7,239 nucleotides of DNA from Hyphomicrobiales bacterium (GCA_003151375.1 PLXI01000097.1:868-8106); one strand, 5' to 3'; numbered from the stretch's first letter, positions 1 through 5,573 are shown. The notes: generated from the sequence alone by a model not told the origin. Numbers and translations are program-made.

Positions 1-282
1 ACCAGCAGCACCCAAAGCGCCACCGCCAATACCGCCCACGGCAACGCCAGTCAGCGTGTTGCTTGCGGCACCATGGCCAGTGACAGCACCAAACAAGCCG
101 CCCAATGCAGCGCCGGTGATTGCACCAGCAGCAACATTATTGCCACCTGCTTCGCGCGCCGCATGGCGGGCTTCAGCGCGGCACATCGCTTGGAGGCTGC
201 TCGCTTGGCTTGGGGCAATCGTTGCCACAAAGGTTGTGGCGGTAAATAGCGTGGCAGCAGTGATAGTGAGAAATTTTTTCAT
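1..282 (-). CDS. Secreted glycine-zipper (YMGG-like) protein, 3' end beyond the window
   Basis: This is the N-terminal 94 codons of a gene that runs off the left edge with no stop. The ATG at 282-280 follows a GGAG Shine-Dalgarno with a 6-nt spacer. Residues 1-27 look like a Sec signal peptide: a KK n-region, a hydrophobic Ala/Thr/Val core and a probable signal peptidase I site after S25-Q26-A27. The mature part begins with a short Ala/Arg-rich stretch with one Cys (C34). From about residue 46 it is dominated by regularly spaced small residues (GAITGAALGGLFGA, then GVAVGGIGGGALGAAG), a classic glycine-zipper pattern suggesting close helix packing in or on a membrane. Small proteins of this kind are common in Hyphomicrobiales and are mostly of unknown function, with a presumed periplasmic or outer-membrane location. 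The gene lies 99 bp downstream of the flavoprotein gene on the same strand, far enough to have its own promoter, although I could not identify a convincing one. The fold class is fairly certain; the function is unknown. Confidence 0.8.
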   Translation of the reverse strand, partial: MKKFLTITAATLFTATTFVATIAPSQASSLQAMCRAEARHAAREAGGNNVAAGAITGAALGGLFGAVTGHGAASNTLTGVAVGGIGGGALGAAG

Positions 283-346
283 GTTAATCTCCATTGTTTG
301 ATACGTTGAACTTGGTGCTGGCTTAGCAAAACTAGTCTGAACGTCT

Positions 347-365
347 GATGAATGAACCTTTCATC
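347..365 (-). terminator. Weak hairpin downstream of the flavoprotein gene
   Basis: A 6-bp perfect stem (GATGAA/TTCATC) with a 7-nt loop lies 16 bp past the flavoprotein stop codon, in the 99-bp gap before the glycine-zipper gene. There is no T-tract on the minus-strand side, so it is at best a weak or Rho-assisted terminator, or an mRNA 3'-end stabiliser. Next to it is an imperfect tandem of GTCTGA (335-340 and 343-348). The rest of the gap shows nothing I can name. Confidence 0.25.
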
Positions 366-381
366 TATTATCAATTTATGG

Positions 382-1509
382 CTACGCTGTGGCAAGGCTT
401 TTTACGAGATCCCGCGCAGCCGCCACTGCGGTTGAGAATGCCGCTTGCAATAGATAGCCGCCTGTTGGCGCATCAAAATCCAGCATCTCCCCCACACAAT
501 AGGTGAGCGGCCTCGATTTGAGTTGGCAATTTTGATCCAGCTCAGAAAGTGCCACGCCGCCAGCGCTTGAAATGGCGCGTTCAATGCCAGCAAAACCTTG
601 TGGATTCAGGGTAAGTGACTTCAAGCCTTCGGCACTGATCGCAGCTTTAGTTTCATGTATCAACGCGATGGCTTGAGGGGTTAACCCTAACCCCTTGCGC
701 AAGAAGTTGGACTGGCTCATCCGCCCACGAGGCAAGGCCAAACGCTTGGCAATGGCATCAACATTCAGGTCGGGTTTCAAATCAATCAACAAGGCGAGGC
801 CCGGCTGCTCCCTCATGACGCGGTGAAGCTGATAAACGGCCCCGCCTTCCAGGCCTTGGGCCGTGATGACGATTTCGCCCTTGGCTTGCTGGTTGGCATA
901 ACGCAGCATCACGTTTTTGATCGGCACGCCAGAGAAGCGCGTTTTAAAATGCTCCGTCCACGGAATAAGTATTCGGCCGTTGGAGGGTTGCAGCTCGTTG
1001 ACCTTGATGCCCGCAGCACGGAAGGTTTTAACCCAAGCGCCGTCACTTCCCATTTCGGGCCAACTGGCACCGCCAAGGGCTAGAATGGTGGGTGCCTCAT
1101 CAAAACCCTGCCAGCGCTGGTTGGATTTAAGCACAACGCCTTGTGCCTCCAGCCGCCTCAGCCAGGCGCGCAGCAAAGGCGAAGCTTTCATGGCTTTGGG
1201 GAACACCCGACCTGATGAACCCACAAAAGTATCTTGGCCCAAATCTTGCGCCCAGCGCACCACCTGATCTGGAGAGAAGGCCTTTATCATCGGTGCAAGA
1301 AAATTTGCTGCTTGCCCATAACGCGGCAATAGTTTTTCCAACGGCTCAGAATGCGTCAGGTTCAGCCCACCCCTGCCTGCAAGCAGAAATTTTCGCGCAG
1401 GCGATTTGGCTTGATCGATAATCGTAACCTTGTGGCCGGTTGCAGAAAGCACATCTGCGGCCATCAGGCCCGCGGGCCCAGACCCCACCACGGTGACATC
1501 ACTCTTCAC
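382..1509 (-). CDS. HI0933/TIGR03862-type FAD-dependent flavoprotein (NAD(P)/FAD oxidoreductase)
   Basis: This 375-residue protein is about the usual length for the TIGR03862 branch of the HI0933-like (BaiN-related) flavoproteins. The N-terminus has a dinucleotide-binding Rossmann motif, G9-S-G-P-A-G14, with an acidic D32 at the end of the second strand, where the FAD ribose is normally bound. Family hallmarks follow: RKFLLAGRGGLNLTHSEP (39-56), a second glycine-rich segment ILALGGASWP (142-151), SSAGGVAL (314-321), and a C-terminal FAD-contact block, GEMLDFDAPTGGYLLQAA, near 340-357. There is no signal peptide or membrane segment, so it is probably cytoplasmic. The substrate and physiological role of this branch are not established. 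The start is GTG at 1509. An AAGGG Shine-Dalgarno 8 nt upstream overlaps the TAA of the acetyltransferase gene (11-bp gap), which suggests translational coupling within a two-gene operon. The family call is confident; the reaction is unknown. Confidence 0.9.
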   Translation of the reverse strand: MKSDVTVVGSGPAGLMAADVLSATGHKVTIIDQAKSPARKFLLAGRGGLNLTHSEPLEKLLPRYGQAANFLAPMIKAFSPDQVVRWAQDLGQDTFVGSSGRVFPKAMKASPLLRAWLRRLEAQGVVLKSNQRWQGFDEAPTILALGGASWPEMGSDGAWVKTFRAAGIKVNELQPSNGRILIPWTEHFKTRFSGVPIKNVMLRYANQQAKGEIVITAQGLEGGAVYQLHRVMREQPGLALLIDLKPDLNVDAIAKRLALPRGRMSQSNFLRKGLGLTPQAIALIHETKAAISAEGLKSLTLNPQGFAGIERAISSAGGVALSELDQNCQLKSRPLTYCVGEMLDFDAPTGGYLLQAAFSTAVAAARDLVKSLATA

Positions 1510-1520
1510 TTGAAGGGCCC

Positions 1521-2081
1521 TTAATAGGCAGCGTTGAAATAGCTTGCCGCGTCCTGGCTATAGAACTCCACGTCTTCGACGCGGCCATGGCCTAAGCTCA
1601 TGCTTTCGGTGGTGCTCATCAATTCCATGCCAAGCCGCAATGCCAATGCTGATGAAGCGCGATTGGGCTTCATGATTTTGCACCAGACACTTTTGGCAGA
1701 GAGCCGCTCAAAGGCAATGCCCATCAAAGCTTGGCCAATTTCGGTGCCAAAGCCTGCCTGCCACAGGGCGGGATGCAGACCCCAACCGATTTCAAATTTA
1801 TTTTCACTTTGGGCGATCAAAAACCCATCGCCTACCACTTCGCCCGAATGGCGCTCTTCAGCAGCCAAATGAAACACATGCCTGCGCTTGTCGCCTTGGC
1901 TGGCGACGTGCCGCTCGACAAAAGCTTTCACCTCGCTGTCATGGCGCAAGCGATTGACGATAAAGCGCTGATAGCGTGGCTGCATCATAAAGCCTGCAAG
2001 ATCGCGCGCGTCAGCGGTCTGCAATTCACGCAGAAGCATATTGGGCGTTTTCACGCTGGGTAAGGTGGTCAGTGTAAGCAC
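1521..2081 (-). CDS. GNAT family N-acetyltransferase, RimJ/RimL type
   Basis: The protein has 186 residues and a single GNAT (Acetyltransf_3-like) domain. The opening TPNMLLRELQTADA (12-25) matches the usual first strand of RimJ/RimL-like enzymes. The core is EIGWGLHPALWQAGFG (97-112), in which Q108-A-G-F-G112 is the acetyl-CoA pyrophosphate-binding loop (Q/RxxGxG/A). The motif B region, KPNRASSALALRLGMEL (138-154), is the typical ending 'N..S..L..KLGF' in variant form. These enzymes transfer acetyl from acetyl-CoA to an amine, such as protein N-termini, amino sugars or small amines. The acceptor here cannot be predicted. The start is taken as GTG at 2081 because the next in-frame Met (residue 15) would cut into the first strand; the Shine-Dalgarno is weak (AAGATGG upstream). 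It is the first gene of a two-gene unit with the flavoprotein and is transcribed divergently from aqpZ. Confidence 0.88.
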   Translation of the reverse strand: MLTLTTLPSVKTPNMLLRELQTADARDLAGFMMQPRYQRFIVNRLRHDSEVKAFVERHVASQGDKRRHVFHLAAEERHSGEVVGDGFLIAQSENKFEIGWGLHPALWQAGFGTEIGQALMGIAFERLSAKSVWCKIMKPNRASSALALRLGMELMSTTESMSLGHGRVEDVEFYSQDAASYFNAAY

Positions 2082-2199
2082 AATGCCATCTTAGCATCAC
2101 TTGCCTGCAAGGCGCGAGAACTTTGACCTTGGGTTAACGCCTGCATGAAAATTACGAATCAGCTAAAAGGCATGCGGCTTACTTTTGGAGGAAAATTTA
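2082..2199. promoter_or_regulatory. Divergent intergenic region between the GNAT gene and aqpZ
   Basis: These 118 bp must hold the promoters of both divergent genes. Visible elements are two overlapping dyads at 2100-2113 (CTTGC-CT-GCAAG and GCCT-GCA-AGGC), a possible plus-strand -35 TTGACC (2123-2128) without a good -10 (TGAAAA at 2146-2151 is the best spaced), and GTTAACGCC at 2133-2141, which recurs around the helicase/PilZ junction. The dyads could be an operator. That is inference from symmetry only. Confidence 0.3.
2187..2191 (+). promoter_or_regulatory. Strong ribosome binding site of aqpZ
   Basis: A perfect GGAGG lies 8 nt before the ATG at 2200. It fixes that ATG as the start and rules out the in-frame TTG at 2185, which would put the Shine-Dalgarno inside the coding region. 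Confidence 0.8.
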
Positions 2200-2874
2200 A
2201 TGTCACGATCACTATTCGCCGAAGCGCTCGGCACATTTATGTTGGTTTCAGCGGTATTGGGCGCGGCTTTGATTTCAGGAAATGCCGCGGGGCTTGGGGT
2301 TGCCTTATGTATTGGCATCACCGTAATGGCCATGGCCTATGCCGTGGGGCCGATATCTGGCGGGCATTTCAATCCGGCGGTTTCAGTTGGCTTGTGGCAA
2401 GCCGGGCGTTTTGATGGTGGCAAAGTGCTGGGCTATATCGTGGCTCAAATCGTCGGCGGTATTTTGGCGGCGCTTTTCTTTGCGTTTCTGCTCAAAAATG
2501 CAGGCACAGGTGAATTACCAGCGGGCTTTGCTGCCAATGGCTATGGCGAACATTCCGGTGGCAAGTTCAACCTATTGGCTGCTGGCGCTATGGAAATCAT
2601 GCAAACCGCGGTCTTCATCTTTGTGATTGCCCGTGTAACGCGCAAAGATGGCGCTGGGGTCATGGCACCTGTTGCCATCGGACTGACGCTGGGGGCAATG
2701 CATATCATGTCAATTCCGGTGGCCAATACCTCGCTGAACCCTGCCCGCTCCATCGCCACGGCGGTGATTGAAGGCGGCTGGGCCCTTCAGCAATTGTGGC
2801 TATTTATCCTTGCCCCTTTGGTGGGCGGGTTGATTGGTGGCGCTGCGGACAAGGCACTCGGTGATAACAAATAA
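2200..2874 (+). CDS. aqpZ: Aquaporin Z-type water channel
   Basis: This 224-residue MIP-family channel of the inner membrane closely resembles E. coli AqpZ over its whole length. It has six hydrophobic spans and both half-helix signatures: N58-P-A60 in GGHFNPAVSVGLW and N180-P-A-R183 in NTSLNPARS. The extracellular loop GFAANGYGEHSGG (109-121), conserved in AqpZ, is also present. By alignment from memory, the aromatic/arginine filter is I38, H168, T177 and R183; E. coli AqpZ has F43, H174, T183 and R189. The His and Arg point to water rather than glycerol selectivity, but the Phe-to-Ile change is a real difference. The protein would allow rapid osmotic water flow. The start at ATG 2200 is set by a GGAGG 8 nt upstream. 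The gene stands alone, divergent from the GNAT gene and 153 bp before the helicase gene. Confidence 0.95.
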   Translation: MSRSLFAEALGTFMLVSAVLGAALISGNAAGLGVALCIGITVMAMAYAVGPISGGHFNPAVSVGLWQAGRFDGGKVLGYIVAQIVGGILAALFFAFLLKNAGTGELPAGFAANGYGEHSGGKFNLLAAGAMEIMQTAVFIFVIARVTRKDGAGVMAPVAIGLTLGAMHIMSIPVANTSLNPARSIATAVIEGGWALQQLWLFILAPLVGGLIGGAADKALGDNK

Positions 2875-2883
2875 ATCATATGT

Positions 2884-2919
2884 TCAATTTGAAGGTAAAC
2901 GGCCTTGTAGTTAAATTGA
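2884..2919 (+). promoter_or_regulatory. Two-part dyad after aqpZ that overlaps the helicase -35
   Basis: A perfect 7-bp inverted repeat (TCAATTT at 2884-2890, AAATTGA at 2913-2919) encloses a second short stem (AAGG at 2892-2895, CCTT at 2903-2906) with a 7-nt loop. It begins 9 bp after the aqpZ stop and has no T-tract, so it could stabilise the aqpZ mRNA end. Its right arm shares bases with the candidate -35 at 2916, so an operator role for the helicase promoter is also possible. Confidence 0.3.
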
Positions 2920-2942
2920 CTCTGATGCGGATTATCTATAAG
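2916..2942 (+). promoter_or_regulatory. Candidate sigma-70-type promoter of the helicase gene
   Basis: TTGACT (2916-2921) and TATAAG (2937-2942) are good hexamers, and TTGAC...CTATAA resembles the alphaproteobacterial housekeeping pattern. The spacer is only 15 bp, shorter than the preferred 17. Transcription would begin near 2949, giving a leader of about 80 nt before the ATG at 3028. Confidence 0.4.
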
Positions 2943-2956
2943 CGGCGCAATAATCC

Positions 2957-3003
2957 AGCGCCTTTCGTGTAGGCGAAGCCCCAAGGGCGCTATTTGTTTT
3001 ATT
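2957..3003 (+). terminator. GC-rich hairpin and T-rich tract (aqpZ terminator or helicase leader attenuator)
   Basis: A 6-bp GC-rich stem, AGCGCC (2957-2962) with GGCGCT (2986-2991), can be extended by two A-T pairs after one bulged G. The loop contains a small GGC-GAA-GCC hairpin (2972-2980). The T-rich stretch TATTTGTTTTATT follows at once (2991-3003). This has the form of a rather imperfect intrinsic terminator and could end the aqpZ transcript. However, it lies downstream of the candidate helicase promoter and 24 bp before the helicase ATG, so it may instead be a leader structure of the helicase mRNA. Confidence 0.4.
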
Positions 3004-3027
3004 CGCCGGATTGGTTTTTCTGTATCA

Positions 3028-4386
3028 ATGAGTTTTTCCGAACTGGGGCTCAGCCCCAAAGTACTGGAAGCGATTACCGCTGCCGGTTATACCACACCCA
3101 CTGCCATCCAAACGCAGGCCATACCACATGCTCTGCAGCGCAAGGATGTGATGGGCCTTGCACAAACTGGCTCAGGTAAGACAGCCGCATTCGTATTGCC
3201 GATGCTTTCAATGCTGGAAAAAGGCCGCGCCAGGGCGCGTATGCCGCGCACGCTTATTCTGGAGCCGACGCGTGAACTGGCAGCCCAAGTGGAAGAAAGT
3301 TTTGCCACGCTGGGCAAGAACCACAAGTTGACGGTTGCTCTGCTTATTGGCGGTGTGGCGTTTGACCCACAGGCCGCCAAGATTGACCGTGGCGCAGATG
3401 TGGTGATTGCAACGCCAGGGCGTTTGCTGGATCATTTTGAACGCGGACGCCTGATGATGAGCGGCATTGAAATGCTGGTGATTGATGAAGCCGACCGCAT
3501 GTTGGACATGGGCTTTATTCCTGACATTGAACGCATCTGCAAGCTGTTGCCTTTTACCCGCCAGACGATGTTCTTCTCCGCCACCATGCCGCCAGAAATT
3601 CAGCGGCTGACCGAGACATTTCTGCATAATCCGGTAAAGATTGAAACGTCCCAGCGCTCTTCCACTGCCGAGTCCATTGTCCAGCAATTGGTGCAAGCGC
3701 CGCACGATCCCAAGGCCAAGCGCGACACCTTGCGCACTCTTATCCGCACCCAAGATAACATCAAGAATGCCATCGTTTTTGCTAACCGCAAAACCACAGT
3801 TGCATTGTTGGATAAATCTCTGCGTCAACATGGCTTCAACGCCGGGGCGCTGCATGGCGACATGGATCAATCGGCACGGATGAAAACTTTGGCGGCATTT
3901 CGCGCCAATGAGCTGACGATTTTGATCGCATCAGATGTTGCAGCCCGAGGACTCGATATTCCTGACGTCAGCCATGTGTTTAACTTTGATGTGCCCACTC
4001 ATTCTGAGGATTATGTGCACCGCATTGGCCGCACGGGCCGCGCCGGACGCGAAGGTCACGCCTTCACTATGGTAACGCGCGAAGAAAGCAAACAGCTCAA
4101 AGGCGTTCTTGACCTGATCAAGAAAGATATTCCGTATTTCAAGCTGGATAATGTTGTTGCAGAACCAGAACCCTCTGCAGTGCCTGTGCGCCCAAAGCGC
4201 GAAAGCAAACGCATTAGGCCTCCGGTGCAGGCACCTCAACCACGAGTTGAGGAACCTTTACCAGAACCAAACGTTGTTGTTGCAGAACGCCCCAGTCGCA
4301 ATCCGCCTCGGCACAAACACGAGGCGGTTGACGATTCTTCGGGCTTTCATGCGGGAAATATGCCGGCCTTCTTGGTTAAACGTTAA
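3028..4386 (+). CDS. rhlE: DEAD-box ATP-dependent RNA helicase, RhlE type
   Basis: The protein has 452 residues, with a complete two-RecA-domain core (about 1-372) and a basic, proline-rich tail. The motifs appear in order: Q motif with F3 and Q28, motif I AQTGSGKT (45-52), Ia PTREL (80-84), GG (108-109), Ib TPGR (129-132), II DEAD (153-156), III SAT (184-186), IV IVFANRK (249-255), V ARGLDIP (306-312) and VI HRIGRTGRAG (331-340). All catalytic residues are present. It should unwind short RNA duplexes with ATP in the cytoplasm. RhlE-type helicases act in ribosome assembly, RNA decay and growth in the cold. The opening MSFSELGLSP and overall form fit RhlE best, but the subfamily rests on resemblance. 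The tail (373-452) is rich in Pro, Glu and Arg, probably disordered and RNA-binding, and ends in a short hydrophobic motif, MPAFLVKR. ATG 3028 is the natural start, but no Shine-Dalgarno is visible before it. Confidence 0.93.
   Translation: MSFSELGLSPKVLEAITAAGYTTPTAIQTQAIPHALQRKDVMGLAQTGSGKTAAFVLPMLSMLEKGRARARMPRTLILEPTRELAAQVEESFATLGKNHKLTVALLIGGVAFDPQAAKIDRGADVVIATPGRLLDHFERGRLMMSGIEMLVIDEADRMLDMGFIPDIERICKLLPFTRQTMFFSATMPPEIQRLTETFLHNPVKIETSQRSSTAESIVQQLVQAPHDPKAKRDTLRTLIRTQDNIKNAIVFANRKTTVALLDKSLRQHGFNAGALHGDMDQSARMKTLAAFRANELTILIASDVAARGLDIPDVSHVFNFDVPTHSEDYVHRIGRTGRAGREGHAFTMVTREESKQLKGVLDLIKKDIPYFKLDNVVAEPEPSAVPVRPKRESKRIRPPVQAPQPRVEEPLPEPNVVVAERPSRNPPRHKHEAVDDSSGFHAGNMPAFLVKR
4153..4288 (+). 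repeat. 13-bp direct repeat in the helicase tail
   Basis: GTTGTTGCAGAAC occurs at 4153-4165 and again at 4276-4288, exactly 123 bp (41 codons) apart and in the same reading frame. The encoded stretches are NVVAEPEP and NVVVAERP, each followed by a Pro/Arg/Lys-rich run. This could be the remnant of a tandem duplication that lengthened the disordered tail, or coincidence in low-complexity sequence. Confidence 0.45.
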
Positions 4387-4441
4387 CGCCGAGCAAAAAT
4401 GGCGAAGCGTTGCAATGATTTTTTAACCGGTTGGCGTTAAC
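4382..4441. repeat. 9-bp inverted repeat across the helicase/PilZ gap
   Basis: GTTAACGCC (4382-4390, containing the helicase TAA stop) is matched perfectly by GGCGTTAAC (4433-4441), with 42 bp between. The interior holds a run of six T (4419-4424) and a palindrome AACCGGTT (4425-4432). Paired in RNA, this would be a long-loop structure, unlike a classic intrinsic terminator. As DNA it could be two half-sites for a regulator of the PilZ gene. Confidence 0.4.
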
Positions 4442-4466
4442 TTTAATACACTTAGGATTGTATATT

Positions 4467-4778
4467 GTGTCAACTACAACCGGTGAAAATAACCGTCGTG
4501 CCTCACGCCAACGCGTGTTGAAAACCGCCAAGGTTTATCGCCTGAACGGCGCGCACGCTGTTGACTGTCAGGTGCGCGATATTTCTGAAACCGGTGCGCG
4601 CCTTGTTGTCAAAGACCAACTGGCCTTGCCTAACGAATTTAAATTCGTGGTACCGAGTGATGGCTTCATGCAGACAGCCAAGGTGGTGTGGCGCAGGGGC
4701 GACCTTGCCGGCATTGTGTTCTTGTCGGAGCGAACAGCACCACCAACCGAACGCCTGCAAAACGGAAGCATGTTCTAA
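4467..4778 (+). CDS. Single-domain PilZ protein (candidate cyclic-di-GMP receptor)
   Basis: This 103-residue protein consists of little more than one PilZ domain, a cyclic-di-GMP-binding beta-barrel. Both ligand signatures are present: R10-x3-R14 within NRRASRQR near the N-terminus, and D38-I-S40-E-T-G43 (D/NxSxxG) 24 residues later. The end of the barrel follows with TAKVVWRRGDLAGIVF (70-85), typical of alphaproteobacterial members of the family. There is no transmembrane segment or effector domain, so it would act in the cytoplasm by binding a partner such as a flagellar, polysaccharide or regulatory protein; which one cannot be told. The start is GTG at 4467, with AGGA 9 nt upstream. The in-frame TTG codons at 4431 and 4458 lack a ribosome binding site, and 4458 would put the AGGA too close. 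The gene lies 80 bp after the helicase gene and converges on sufA with a 30-bp gap. Confidence 0.88.
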   Translation: MSTTTGENNRRASRQRVLKTAKVYRLNGAHAVDCQVRDISETGARLVVKDQLALPNEFKFVVPSDGFMQTAKVVWRRGDLAGIVFLSERTAPPTERLQNGSMF

Positions 4779-4779
4779 A

Positions 4780-4818
4780 CACCCATCCCTCGTAGGATTG
4801 CGCCTAACTTATGGGGTG
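4780..4818. terminator. Weak bidirectional hairpin between the convergent PilZ and sufA genes
   Basis: CACCCAT (4780-4786) pairs with ATGGGGTG (4811-4818) with one bulged G. An inner TAGG/CCTA stem (4793-4796 with 4803-4806) can also form. The right arm reaches into the last sufA codons. There is no clear T-tract on either side. The position between converging genes is what makes a shared terminator plausible. Confidence 0.3.
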
Positions 4819-5186
4819 GCTTCGGCCTCTTTCAACTGAACGCTTTCGCCACAGCCGCAGGCCGAGATTTGATTGGGATTGTTGAACACAAAGCCAGATT
4901 TGAGCGTGGTGGACTGAAAATCCATTTCGGTGCCGAGCAAGAACATCACGGCCTTGGCATCAATCAACACCCGCGCGCCATCTTGCTCTATCACCTCATC
5001 AAATCGGCCCTGCTCTTTGGCCCATTCCATAGTGTATTCCATTCCAGCGCAGCCGCCGTTTTTAACGCCAACGCGCAGGCCAGCGCCTTCTTGCTTGCGC
5101 ATCAGTTCCTGCAAACGCGACAAAGCCGCGGGCGTTATCTTCATCACGGCTGGGCGCGAGCGTGTTGGTGCGGTTTGTGTCATCAT
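4809..5186 (-). CDS. sufA: A-type iron-sulfur carrier protein SufA (HesB/IscA family)
   Basis: The protein has 125 residues; the HesB/IscA domain starts at about residue 15 (MKITPAALSRLQEL). The three invariant cysteines that bind iron or a cluster are C46 (GGCAGMEY) and C110 and C112 (SACGCGES). A-type carriers receive [2Fe-2S] or [4Fe-4S] clusters from the SufBCD scaffold and hand them to apo-proteins in the cytoplasm. It is the last gene of the suf operon, 6 bp after the MIP18-type gene. Two ATGs are adjacent (5186 and 5183). The AGGA Shine-Dalgarno is 4 nt from the first and 7 nt from the second, so the second may be the one used, giving 124 residues. The Shine-Dalgarno overlaps the upstream TAG stop (TAGGA), so translation is probably coupled. 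Confidence 0.94.
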   Translation of the reverse strand: MMTQTAPTRSRPAVMKITPAALSRLQELMRKQEGAGLRVGVKNGGCAGMEYTMEWAKEQGRFDEVIEQDGARVLIDAKAVMFLLGTEMDFQSTTLKSGFVFNNPNQISACGCGESVQLKEAEATP

Positions 5187-5192
5187 TTCATC

Positions 5193-5573
5193 CTACCACA
5201 TATTCATCGCCATGCGGGCTTCTTCACTCATGCGTGAATGATCCCATGGCGGGTCAAATGTAATTTTAGCTTTAACCCCTAAAACACCCGGCACTGCGCC
5301 GACGGCGTTTTCCACCCAACCTGGCATTTCACCGGCCACTGGGCAGCCGGGGGCAGTCAGCGACATATCAATGGCGACATTGCGATCATCATCAATATCA
5401 ACCTTATAGATCAGTCCGAGTTCATAAATATCCACGGGGATTTCAGGATCGTAGACGGTTTTCAGCGCTGCGATGATGTCGTCAGTCATCCGCGCCAACT
5501 CGTCAGCCGGAATAGCCGAAGGGTTGGGCGCGTTGTCGCCAGTGGCTTGGGTGATGGTGTTAACTTCACTCAC
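5193..5573 (-). CDS. SUF system iron-sulfur assembly protein, MIP18/DUF59 family (SufT-like)
   Basis: This 126-residue protein has a poorly conserved N-terminal 28 residues, then one MIP18 (DUF59) domain. Family marks are DPEIP (42-46), DIYELGLIY (48-56), the TAPGCP loop with the conserved C77 (73-78), and FDPPW (106-110) before the typical ending with MSEEAR (115-120). Proteins of this kind in suf operons (TIGR02945-like) are accessory factors in cluster maturation or transfer, and the conserved Cys is thought important. They are sometimes called SufT, but that name is also used for a longer relative, so no symbol is given. The GTG start at 5573 overlaps the sufS TGA as GTGA, with AGAGG 8 nt upstream. 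Its place between sufS and sufA is usual in alphaproteobacteria. Confidence 0.93.
   Translation of the reverse strand: MSEVNTITQATGDNAPNPSAIPADELARMTDDIIAALKTVYDPEIPVDIYELGLIYKVDIDDDRNVAIDMSLTAPGCPVAGEMPGWVENAVGAVPGVLGVKAKITFDPPWDHSRMSEEARMAMNMW

Noticed and set aside
178..198. Cys34 of the glycine-zipper protein as a lipoprotein attachment site
   Set aside because: The residues before it (Q-A-M) do not form a lipobox, and a good signal peptidase I site (SQA, ending at residue 27) comes earlier.
56..301. An 81-codon plus-strand frame at the left edge
   Set aside because: It is Ala/Pro-rich and antisense to the glycine-zipper gene. The minus-strand frame has a ribosome binding site, a signal peptide and a family pattern; the plus-strand frame has none.
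1513..1522. AAGGGCCCTT as a terminator between the GNAT and flavoprotein genes
   Set aside because: The palindrome has no loop and no T-tract, and it overlaps the ribosome binding site of the next gene, so it does not look like a transcription end.
3208..3870. A 220-codon open frame on the minus strand inside the helicase gene
   Set aside because: It lies antisense to a fully conserved DEAD-box core with all motifs intact. Its predicted protein is rich in His, Gln and Arg with no recognisable domain, as expected of a shadow frame.
4423..4440. TTAA...TTAA upstream of the PilZ gene as a CtrA binding site
   Set aside because: The CtrA consensus needs TTAA-N7-TTAA. The spacer here is 10 bp, so it does not fit.
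4431..4466. A longer PilZ protein starting at TTG 4431
   Set aside because: That TTG has no ribosome binding site and would lie in the inverted repeat. The GTG at 4467 has AGGA at a good distance, and the added residues have no counterpart in the PilZ fold.
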